Shown here in pieces: positions 1-5,212 of a stretch of 6,488 nucleotides of DNA (position 1 is its first letter; the number at the start of each line of letters is the position of its first letter). A program made the position numbers and the translations under genes. A model generated the notes under the pieces. That model ran no database searches and had not been told where the DNA came from. It saw nothing but the letters and a program-made list of their open reading frames with translations. Location: NCBI GenBank assembly GCA_016934135.1, contig JAFGTK010000266.1, positions 1-6,488 on the forward strand, read 5' to 3'. The DNA comes from Deltaproteobacteria bacterium. Lineage in GTDB: Bacteria > Desulfobacterota > Desulfomonilia > UBA1062.

Positions 1-717
1 AATCATTTCAATATCGAGAGGCGCGAACCCACACAAGAGGAACTGGATAATGAACATATATGGGCAGTGGATGTAGGTGACCAGCACGAGCCGGAAAAGC
101 TCAACTTTGACCATCACCAGTCGCTTTCATGCCCGGCTTCGTTTGTTCTGGTGGCCGATCACCTGGGGCTTTCAGAGACAATGAGTGTATTGCCATGGTG
201 GCAGTTCAAAGACAGTGTCGACCGTTTCGGGCCGGTTAAGAGCTCCGCTATATTTCATGCCGGTGATGATCTGGTAAACCGCAGCCCTGTAGAAGACTGG
301 CTGACCATGCTCTTTGCCCATGATCCGCAGGGCAGCCTTGCCATGCTCCGAACCTTCGGGGATTATGTCATCGAGCATGCCCGTACACTCAAGAGCCAGA
401 TAGATTTCTGGAAGACGTGCCGCAGGCTGCTGATCTCCGGCATACCCGCCATGATCGGGGAGACCAGTGAGTCTGCCGGGCTCGAGGAATTCCGCCGCCT
501 GGTTGAAGACCCGCCGGATGTGGTAATCTCCCGGGCCCGTCGAGGCGAAGGCTGGCGTCTTTTCCGCTATGAAGGCGCTGCTGTGGATTTTTCCCGTATT
601 GCGGATTCGCCGCAGATAGAATTTGCCCACAAAAGCGGGTTCATGGCCAAGACAGCAGGACTTCTGCCCATTGAAGATGTCATCACCCTGGTAAGCAGAG
701 CTGTTATCCGTTTATAA
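1..717 (+). CDS. MYG1/UPF0160-like DHH-motif hydrolase, C-terminal part (5' truncated)
   Basis: The frame is open from the first base and ends at TAA 715-717, giving 238 residues; the true start is left of the window. The first in-window ATG (67) is probably internal, because the codons before it read as normal protein (IERREPTQEELDNEHIWAVD). The core motif is VDVGD at residues 23-27 followed by NFDHHQ at 35-40, the Asp/His pattern of the MYG1 family of predicted metal-dependent hydrolases, which typically have VDVGG...DHHQ. Near the C-terminus FAHKSGF (208-214) resembles the family's terminal H-x-SGF segment. Eukaryotic MYG1 has been described as a 3'-5' RNA exonuclease, but the substrate of bacterial members is unknown to me. 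The protein looks soluble, with no membrane segment visible. It points towards the minus-strand PAP2 gene. The N-terminal metal-binding motif expected for the family (H-x-G-x-FH-x-DD-like) cannot be checked here. Family assignment is moderately sure; the function is inference. Confidence 0.6.
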   Translation, partial: NHFNIERREPTQEELDNEHIWAVDVGDQHEPEKLNFDHHQSLSCPASFVLVADHLGLSETMSVLPWWQFKDSVDRFGPVKSSAIFHAGDDLVNRSPVEDWLTMLFAHDPQGSLAMLRTFGDYVIEHARTLKSQIDFWKTCRRLLISGIPAMIGETSESAGLEEFRRLVEDPPDVVISRARRGEGWRLFRYEGAAVDFSRIADSPQIEFAHKSGFMAKTAGLLPIEDVITLVSRAVIRL

Positions 718-897
718 ACCCGTAACTTGAAGATGATCGTTGTCAGGAATAATCGCATCTATCTCTGTATTTGTCGAGGTCGCCGCTGAACCGGCTCCTG
801 CAGGGATTTGGTGGCAGAAGCTTATTTTGAAACCGCTTCAACATACCCATAAGAGAAGGGCATCTATTATTAGTATGTTCAGATACAAGATAAGGGT
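718..897. other. Convergent intergenic region, 180 nt
   Basis: This gap separates two converging genes, so it should hold the 3' ends of both transcripts. I see only weak candidate hairpins. One is a GAAGC/GCTTC pair at 817-821 and 835-839. The other is a 6-bp stem, ATACCC against GGGCAT, around 842-865, which has a G-U pair when read on the minus strand and a mismatch on the plus strand. Neither is followed by a clear run of T, so no intrinsic terminator is called. A plus-strand reading frame enters this gap but mostly lies antisense to the PAP2 gene and is not believed. Confidence 0.5.
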
Positions 898-1791
898 CTA
901 TCTATCCCGTCTTGCAGACATACCCAGACGTACAAAGACCCATGGTGCACCGAAGGACCCCCACAGGACTGCAATGAAAGAGACGGCACCGCGCAGCGCC
1001 ATACGCGGTACAAGACCGGAAAAAGCCATTTCCAGGCCGTTCTGCAGGGCTATGATGACGATGATGCCAAGGAGATACCGCGCGACACGGACAGCCCATG
1101 TTCCTTTTGTATCAAATCTCACGAATCTCTGTTCCAGGACGAGCCCGACACACAGGCCCATGAAGGTTATTGCAGCAGTGACGGTGTAGATGCTCAATCC
1201 CAGGGAGATGACAGCCATGAAGGAAGGGATGATGACGGCGATAGCCAGCTGCCATGTCAGGGATTTTTCCTGAAACCACTGTGCAGCGCGGTCCTCTGCA
1301 CGGACAAAGACCATGAGTAATGCAGCCCCGACCAGGTAGCCGCCTGCCAGGTCTGTCGGGAAGTGCACACCGAGATACATCCGGGAAAGCGGCACAAGTA
1401 TCATCAGGCCTCCTGCAATTACCCATAGCCACTTTCGTGAGAATGCGCAGGCAAGGTAACCCCAGAATACCACCGTGGCCTGTGTATGGCTGCTCGGCAT
1501 GCCCCCGCCGCCTGCACCGGAGAGCTTTATGACGCGCGGATCATATTGAAAGGGCCGCGGCTGCGCAAAAATGTCTTTAAGGGATGCATTCACCCAGTTC
1601 GATGCCAGGAAAAGCACGGCAAGCCGTGCACCTGTGGACCGGTCTATGCACCAGTAGACAAGGGCAAAAATAAGAAAAATACTGTAGCCTCCACCCAATG
1701 AGGTCAGGGCATTGAAAGGAGCATCGAGCGCAGGGCTGGCCTGCTGCAGCCAGAGGATTATTTCTATGCCGTGGTCAAGGAGGTATTCCAT
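898..1791 (-). CDS. PAP2-family membrane phosphatase
   Basis: This 297-residue polytopic membrane protein carries the complete three-part phosphatase signature of the PAP2 (type 2 phosphatidic acid phosphatase) superfamily. Motif C1 is K72-x6-R79-P80 (KDIFAQPRP), motif C2 is P99-S100-S101-H102, and motif C3 is S136-R137-x5-H143-x3-D147 (SRMYLGVHFPTD), with H143 the expected phospho-accepting nucleophile. The family dephosphorylates lipid phosphates such as phosphatidate, phosphatidylglycerophosphate or undecaprenyl diphosphate; which one applies here cannot be read from sequence. Hydrophobic stretches fall at about 34-52, 104-118, 120-138, 148-163, 182-222, 236-252 and 268-285. The last four segments extend beyond the catalytic core. 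The start ATG lies 5 nt after the stop of the upstream ATPase gene, and the only Shine-Dalgarno-like bases (AAGG) overlap that stop codon, which suggests translational coupling. The stop is TAG. The family call is very sure; the substrate is unknown. Confidence 0.93.
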   Translation of the reverse strand: MEYLLDHGIEIILWLQQASPALDAPFNALTSLGGGYSIFLIFALVYWCIDRSTGARLAVLFLASNWVNASLKDIFAQPRPFQYDPRVIKLSGAGGGGMPSSHTQATVVFWGYLACAFSRKWLWVIAGGLMILVPLSRMYLGVHFPTDLAGGYLVGAALLMVFVRAEDRAAQWFQEKSLTWQLAIAVIIPSFMAVISLGLSIYTVTAAITFMGLCVGLVLEQRFVRFDTKGTWAVRVARYLLGIIVIIALQNGLEMAFSGLVPRMALRGAVSFIAVLWGSFGAPWVFVRLGMSARRDR

Positions 1792-1796
1792 ACACC

Positions 1797-2516
1797 TTAG
1801 AGTTCATTCATATATTTGTGCCTGTCCTCCATGAAGCCTTTATAAACGCTGTAAATCTCGGTTTCTTCGTATCGTACCTGCCTGATAGGGACATGGTCGA
1901 AACTGAAGATTGCAGCCTGAGGGCAAGCTAGAAGTATCGGAGAATGCGTGGCAACAATGAACTGGGCATGCCCTGCATTGCCCATGGTTGTGAGAATTTC
2001 GAGCAGTCTGATCTGGTTTTTCGGGGACAGGGCTGTCTCGGGTTCGTCCAGCAGGTAGAGCCCTTTAAGTTTATAGCGGCTCTTGAAAAAAGAAAGGATC
2101 GACTGCCCGTGAGACTGCGTCATCAGAGATTTACCTCCGAACAGCTCGAGAATGGCCGGGTCTGAAGCAGCCCACTCGTCGAGTATTTGAGCAAAGGACT
2201 GGAACACTGAGGAACCGAAGAACGATCCAGGGACAATGCCGTCTGCCCATTCAACGTTTATGTACTTGAAAAAATCCTCTTCATAGGGATTTTTCTCGAA
2301 CCGGCCACGTACAGGGCCATGCCATATGGTGATGCCGCACCTGTGTGCAATGGCCTCGAGCAGGGTGGACTTGCCGGTGCCGTTTTCCCCGATGAAGATG
2401 GATACCGGCGTGTCGAAGATCAATTCCCTTGTCTGGTGAAAGATGGGCAGGTTGAACGGATACCGATCCTTTGTCGGAAATTTCTGCGGATGAAGCATTA
2501 CATTCTTTATATGCAT
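1797..2516 (-). CDS. Solo ABC/AAA-type predicted ATPase (COG3910-like)
   Basis: This 239-residue soluble protein is a compact single nucleotide-binding domain. Walker A is GENGTGKST (residues 43-51). A signature-like SHGQS lies at 135-139. The Walker B region is LYLLDEPE (153-160), with the catalytic Glu at E158, followed by a D-loop-like TALSPKNQ. The H-loop is ATHSP (189-193). Spacing and order match the short ATPases annotated as predicted ATPase COG3910/AAA_21, which are structurally close to Rad50/SMC/OLD-type heads but have no room for a coiled coil or an attached nuclease. The partner and role of the family are not established to my knowledge. An AGAGG Shine-Dalgarno sits 8 nt before the ATG. 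The gene lies downstream of the zinc-ribbon gene in the same direction and directly before the PAP2 gene, which suggests an operon. No transporter permease, TOPRIM nuclease or toxin is adjacent, so transport or phage-defence roles are not supported. The ATPase assignment is very sure; the biological role is unknown. Confidence 0.9.
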   Translation of the reverse strand: MHIKNVMLHPQKFPTKDRYPFNLPIFHQTRELIFDTPVSIFIGENGTGKSTLLEAIAHRCGITIWHGPVRGRFEKNPYEEDFFKYINVEWADGIVPGSFFGSSVFQSFAQILDEWAASDPAILELFGGKSLMTQSHGQSILSFFKSRYKLKGLYLLDEPETALSPKNQIRLLEILTTMGNAGHAQFIVATHSPILLACPQAAIFSFDHVPIRQVRYEETEIYSVYKGFMEDRHKYMNEL

Positions 2517-2574
2517 AGCTTTTGCCTCTGTGCCGGTTTTTTACGTATTCCATGCCGGATATTTTTCCAGCTGC

Positions 2575-2641
2575 TTATACCATATATCTTATACCCTGAA
2601 CCTTAATCCGCCGCGGCGGATTGTACCTTGCACCCTATACG
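2575..2641. repeat. Degenerate heptamer array (consensus YTNNACC) around a GC palindrome
   Basis: Read in 7-base steps on the plus strand, the gap holds TTATACC (2575), ATATATC (2582), TTATACC (2589), CTGAACC (2596), TTAATCC (2603), then an 11-nt GC-rich insert (2610-2620), then TTGTACC (2621), TTGCACC (2628) and CTATACG (2635). Six of the eight units end in CC and begin with a pyrimidine and T. TTATACC occurs twice exactly. The units sit between the zinc-ribbon stop and the ATPase start, so they would be transcribed through. Short heptamer repeats of the AACCTTG kind occur in intergenic DNA of several deltaproteobacterial and related genomes as I recall, but that comparison is from memory. 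On the minus strand the units read GGTATAAG-like, so a chance AT-rich promoter overlap is possible. Function unknown. Confidence 0.55.
2605..2622. repeat. Perfect 18-bp palindrome centred on CCGCGG
   Basis: AATCCGCCGCGGCGGATT is its own reverse complement. In RNA it would fold as a GC-rich hairpin with a loop of about four bases, 30 nt after the zinc-ribbon stop codon. No T run follows on either strand, so it is not a canonical intrinsic terminator. It could cap and stabilise the 3' end of the zinc-ribbon message, act as a protein-binding site, or be the core of a dispersed repeat. It is embedded in the heptamer array. Confidence 0.7.
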
Positions 2642-2652
2642 CTGATTTTCAC

Positions 2653-2886
2653 TCATTCAACCTCTATGATAACCCCGCAGTCTTCGCACCGGTAACGGGT
2701 TTTTTCATTTTCATCTGCTTTGATCTCATCAAAGTCATACAGCTTTTTGCCCTGCGTTTCGTAGCATTCCGGACAATAACCTCCCTGCAGTTCTTCGGGC
2801 GTTATCACCAGGTGGCAGTGCCGGCACCGCAGTTTGGTTTTCTTATCAGGTAACAGGACAAGGTTCATATGCCTGCAGGACGTCAT
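2653..2886 (-). CDS. Small zinc-ribbon protein, hypothetical
   Basis: This is a 77-residue, Cys-rich, soluble protein. Three CxxC pairs are visible: C21-x2-C24, C38-x2-C41 and C67-x2-C70. An extra C4-x-H6 near the N-terminus is a possible further ligand pair. The first two pairs are 14 residues apart and make a natural zinc ribbon (CRHC...CPEC). The third pair could join C4/H6 in a second site, so two zinc ions are plausible. The acidic linker YDFDEIKADENEK separates them. An AAAGGG Shine-Dalgarno lies 8 nt before the ATG, and the stop is TGA. Short proteins of this kind occur in deltaproteobacteria as I recall, without an assigned function; related ribbons often bind nucleic acid or serve as protein-contact modules. 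The opposite-strand frame across this gene lacks any comparable motif and is rejected. That this is a real gene is quite sure; its role is unknown. Confidence 0.78.
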   Translation of the reverse strand: MTSCRHMNLVLLPDKKTKLRCRHCHLVITPEELQGGYCPECYETQGKKLYDFDEIKADENEKTRYRCEDCGVIIEVE

Positions 2887-2902
2887 AATACATACCCTTT
2901 AG

Positions 2903-2929
2903 AATTTATTATCGTATCAGACCGGTCAA
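2903..2929 (-). promoter_or_regulatory. Weak sigma70-like promoter candidate for the zinc-ribbon gene
   Basis: On the minus strand TTGACC (2929-2924) is followed after 15 nt by TAAATT (2908-2903), which lies just upstream of the AAAGGG ribosome site. The spacer is shorter than the preferred 16-18 nt and the -10 is imperfect, so this is only a candidate. Confidence 0.25.
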
Positions 2930-3140
2930 TCATCATGGATATCTGATCGATGTGGTTTTCATAATATGTATATCCCTATCTTACAATATCATTTTTAAGC
3001 CGGATTCCGCGTCTGAGATCCCCCAGCCCTGCAGGACAAGGTTCAGCAGCTACAATGTCTTTGCCTTTTTCCGGTTTTCAACCCATGCAGAAAGCAGGCA
3101 TAACCTTGTGCTGAAAGAACGGTCAGGATCAGGTTGCAAG

Positions 3141-3217
3141 TTGTCGACAAATTGTCGATATCTCCATAACATGAATGCAAAGGCAAAATTATAATTAACC
3201 AGAGTGAACAACTTGTC
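3141..3217. promoter_or_regulatory. Cluster of TTGTC/GACAA half-sites, operator-like
   Basis: TTGTCGACAA (3141-3150) is a perfect 10-bp palindrome. It overlaps a second one, GACAA-A-TTGTC (3146-3156), which runs into GATAT, one step from another GACAA-like half. A third inverted pair, GAACAA-C-TTGTC, sits at 3206-3217. Between them is ATTATAATTA, which offers TATAAT on the minus strand (3193-3188) and on the plus strand (3190-3195). Alternating half-sites flanking a -10-like box is the usual look of a repressor-controlled promoter. No good -35 is present at standard spacing, and the regulator is unknown. If it fires on the minus strand, the transcript would run about 300 nt to the zinc-ribbon gene. 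Confidence 0.35.
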
Positions 3218-3295
3218 AGGATCTTACACTGATATCCCACTAATTCCCCGCCCGATAATGAGGAAAAGCCGGTATAGTGGATGCTTCATCGTAAA

Positions 3296-3343
3296 AGGGC
3301 CGAGAAGGGGACATTAGTATATCTGAAAAGTTATCTTGGCCCC
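3296..3343 (-). terminator. Possible terminator of the chemoreceptor gene
   Basis: On the minus strand, 35 nt after the chemoreceptor stop, GGGGCCAAGA (3343-3334) can pair with TCTCGGCCCT (3305-3296). This gives eight Watson-Crick pairs, one G-U and one mismatch, with a 28-nt loop, followed by TTTTAC. The T run is short and the loop long, so this is weak. The same stretch includes AAGGGGACATTA, which may instead be a repeat remnant. Confidence 0.3.
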
Positions 3344-3377
3344 CCTATGGGTTCCCCCATTTATTCAAACCCGAGGG

Positions 3378-5018
3378 TCAGAATTCTTCGAAATCGTCAT
3401 CGTCCACTGAAGATGTATTTTTAACCTCGCCGCGCGGTTTCACTGGCGCAAACTGTTTGGGATGCATTTTCCTGACGGCTCTCCGATTCTTCTGAATCTG
3501 GCTGACCTTGAATCGCTCAACTGTGTCGGCGAGCCCCCGTGCTTCGTTGCTGAGATTGTCCGATGTGCTTGCCAGTTCTTCCACTGTGGATGCGTTCTGC
3601 TGGGTGGTCATGTCTATCTGTCCGATGGCCCGGTTCAATTCGTCCACTCCGGTTGCCTGTTCGTTCGATGCAGCTGCGATCTCTTCCATAACAAGGGAAA
3701 GATTCTGAATCTGAGAGATTATCTGTTCAAGTGATTCGCCTGACTTTTTCACCATGATATCACCGGCATCGATCTTGTTTACCGTGTCATCGATGAGGGT
3801 CTTGATCTGGCGGGCAGCTTCTGCGGATCTCTGAGCCAGTGCACGGACCTCCTCTGCCACCACCGCGAATCCCTTGCCGTGTTCACCTGCCCGGGCAGCT
3901 TCGACGGCAGCGTTGAGAGCAAGAAGGTTTGTCTGAAAAGCGACCTCGTTGACTGTCGTGGTAATGTTCCCGATCTTCTTTGATGCTTCTGAGATTTCGC
4001 TCATGCTGCGTATAAGCTCCTGTGCAGCTTCTCCACTGGCGTTGGCCGTGTGTACCATATCATTGGCCTTCCCGCGTCCGTCAGAGGCGTTTGAAGCGTT
4101 CTGTTTGATGGAGGAGGTCATCTCTTCTATGGTTGCGGCTACTTCTTCAATAGCGGATGCCTGTTCCTGGGTGGCCTGTGAAAGTCCCTGCGAACCGGCT
4201 GAAACTTCCTGTGTTGCGATGTCCACATGGGCTGCAGTATCTTTAACCTGGGTGATCACCTCTTCGAGATTGGCTACAAACCTGTTGAATCCCTGGGCAA
4301 TGTCACCGATTTCATCGGTCGAAGAGATGGGCAGACGTCCTGTAAGATCCGCCTCGCCCTGAGCGATTGTATCCATCTTTTCGGATATTTCCTTTGCTCT
4401 GTTTGCAATGCGGGTGGATATGAATATTCCCAGAAAGGCAACTATCAAAGAAATCACGGCGATGAATATGTACATCCTGATTTTCATGGTATTTACATCT
4501 GTGAGTATCTCATGTTCGGGAACACCACCCCACAGTATCCAGTCGAGGGATTCGACATATGCGAGGTAGCTTACCTTTTTGTCCCCGCCTAGTTGATACT
4601 CGAACAGGCCGTGTTTCTTATTGACGGCATTTCTCGCCCAGTCGTATGTATCATAAAGGACCTTGTTGTTTGTGAATTTCTGATTTGGATGATTCAGGAC
4701 TGTTCCGTCGGGCTGGACGATAAGGAGATAGCCTGTCTCGAAGTATTTCTCCTTTGATGCCTCCTTAAGAAGGTCTGCCTTGAGGGACTTTTCGAGTTCA
4801 ATCTTGATGGCATCCAGGTTCCCCTCTATGCCTGCCCTGCGAATCTCGGCCATTTTTGCGAAGTCATCCACCTTGGCCTGCAGGTACTGGATCGCCTGTT
4901 TTTTTATGATTGCACTCGACGTGGCCCCTACGTAGATAATTGAGAGTATCAGGGGAATCAGGCCTACACACAGGGAAAATACAGTCAGTCTTTCCTTGAG
5001 TTTCCATTTGATCTTCAT
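3378..5018 (-). CDS. Methyl-accepting chemotaxis protein with Cache-type sensor and CheR-binding tail
   Basis: This 546-residue transmembrane chemoreceptor senses a periplasmic ligand and controls CheA kinase at polar arrays. TM1 is about residues 11-33. A sensor of about 145 residues (34-179) contains YFETGYLLIVQPDGTVLNHP and DWILWGGVP, typical of a single Cache (sCache) fold. TM2 is about 181-202. HAMP covers about 203-255 and includes DEIGD (235-239). The signalling hairpin is about 260-505. Its conserved tip region runs from NEVAFQTNLLALNAAVEAAR (357-376) through AGEHGKGFAVVAEEVRALAQ (377-396). A methylation-type heptad lies at 287-296 with E291/E292, and a second likely one at E480/E481. 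The tail is a basic then acidic linker ending in DFEEF (542-546), which fits the aromatic-x-x-aromatic CheR tether. The start is well fixed by GGAGGTG ending 5-7 nt before the ATG. No che genes are adjacent. The ligand is unknown. The family call is essentially certain. Confidence 0.96.
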   Translation of the reverse strand: MKIKWKLKERLTVFSLCVGLIPLILSIIYVGATSSAIIKKQAIQYLQAKVDDFAKMAEIRRAGIEGNLDAIKIELEKSLKADLLKEASKEKYFETGYLLIVQPDGTVLNHPNQKFTNNKVLYDTYDWARNAVNKKHGLFEYQLGGDKKVSYLAYVESLDWILWGGVPEHEILTDVNTMKIRMYIFIAVISLIVAFLGIFISTRIANRAKEISEKMDTIAQGEADLTGRLPISSTDEIGDIAQGFNRFVANLEEVITQVKDTAAHVDIATQEVSAGSQGLSQATQEQASAIEEVAATIEEMTSSIKQNASNASDGRGKANDMVHTANASGEAAQELIRSMSEISEASKKIGNITTTVNEVAFQTNLLALNAAVEAARAGEHGKGFAVVAEEVRALAQRSAEAARQIKTLIDDTVNKIDAGDIMVKKSGESLEQIISQIQNLSLVMEEIAAASNEQATGVDELNRAIGQIDMTTQQNASTVEELASTSDNLSNEARGLADTVERFKVSQIQKNRRAVRKMHPKQFAPVKPRGEVKNTSSVDDDDFEEF

Positions 5019-5023
5019 TGCTG

Positions 5024-5030
5024 CACCTCC
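5024..5030 (-). promoter_or_regulatory. Strong ribosome binding site of the chemoreceptor gene
   Basis: GGAGGTG on the minus strand lies just before the ATG, with GGAGG spaced 7 nt from it. It is the best Shine-Dalgarno in the window and fixes the start. A consensus TTGACA (5055-5050) lies 32 nt before the ATG, but no -10 follows at the right distance, so I do not call a promoter there. Confidence 0.75.
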
Positions 5031-5167
5031 GATAGATACCTGGTTGCTTTGTCAACAGCAAGAACCAAGAGTCACTTGTATAATCGATAAAATAAAGAAA
5101 ATACTTGAATGGGCAATAGTGGGCTGTATGGAGAACACAAACTGCCTGTTGAGATATCTTTCGAATT

Positions 5168-5197
5168 CAGACTCATGCCTGAAGGCACAAACATCTG
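5168..5197 (-). terminator. Hairpin after the patatin-like gene, weak terminator candidate
   Basis: Downstream of the hydrolase stop, the minus strand can fold CAGA...TTTGTGCC-TTCA-GGCATGAG-TCTG (5197-5168). The inner stem mixes Watson-Crick and G-U pairs around a TTCA loop, and a two-base bulge separates it from the outer CAGA/TCTG stem. No T run follows, so it is not a classic intrinsic terminator. It could instead be a 3'-end stabilising structure, or the chemoreceptor could be read through from upstream. Confidence 0.25.
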
Positions 5198-5212
5198 ACT
5201 ACTCTGAAACGT

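Larger units (their letters stand above)
2887..3377. other. Long non-coding region, 491 nt
   Basis: No believable gene was found between the zinc-ribbon start and the chemoreceptor stop. The two short frames here (plus 2952-3194, minus 3043-3240) have no ribosome site, no recognisable motif and an odd composition rich in Ser, Cys and Phe. The region does hold a weak promoter close to the zinc-ribbon gene, a cluster of TTGTC/GACAA half-sites at 3141-3160 and 3206-3217 around an AT-rich TATAAT element (3188-3195), and an imperfect inverted repeat at 3296-3343. The rest shows nothing I can interpret. Its length compared with the other gaps here makes a small RNA or a decayed gene possible, but neither is demonstrated. 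Confidence 0.6.

Noticed and set aside
740..1189. Plus-strand 149-codon frame across the PAP2 3' end
   Set aside because: It lies mostly antisense to the PAP2 gene, whose three catalytic motifs fix the coding strand. The protein is rich in Arg/Thr/Pro with no motif.
1797..2516. Idea that the solo ATPase is part of a phage-defence or toxin system
   Set aside because: No TOPRIM, HNH or other nuclease, reverse transcriptase or toxin gene is adjacent; the neighbours are a zinc ribbon and a PAP2 phosphatase. ATPase motifs alone do not support a defence role.
2530..2853. Plus-strand frame overlapping the zinc-ribbon gene
   Set aside because: It starts in the intergenic repeat and runs antisense to a gene with three CxxC pairs and a good ribosome site.
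3036..3109. ACAAGGTT/AACCTTGT inverted pair with a loop of about 58 nt
   Set aside because: Eight-base arms at this distance are within chance expectation, and no supporting structure lies between them.
2952..3240. Two short frames in the large gap (plus 2952-3194, minus 3043-3240)
   Set aside because: No Shine-Dalgarno, no recognisable motif, and composition unlike the real genes here.
3949..4362. Plus-strand 137-codon frame inside the chemoreceptor
   Set aside because: It is an antisense shadow of the repetitive, Ala/Glu-rich signalling helix; long open frames opposite such helices are usual.
5050..5055. Consensus TTGACA upstream of the chemoreceptor as a -35 box
   Set aside because: At 16-18 nt downstream the sequence is the ribosome site region (TCGGAG), not a -10, so the match is probably incidental.
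5079..5084. Plus-strand TATAAT between the chemoreceptor and patatin-like genes
   Set aside because: No -35 at standard spacing, and it would only drive antisense RNA into the patatin-like gene.
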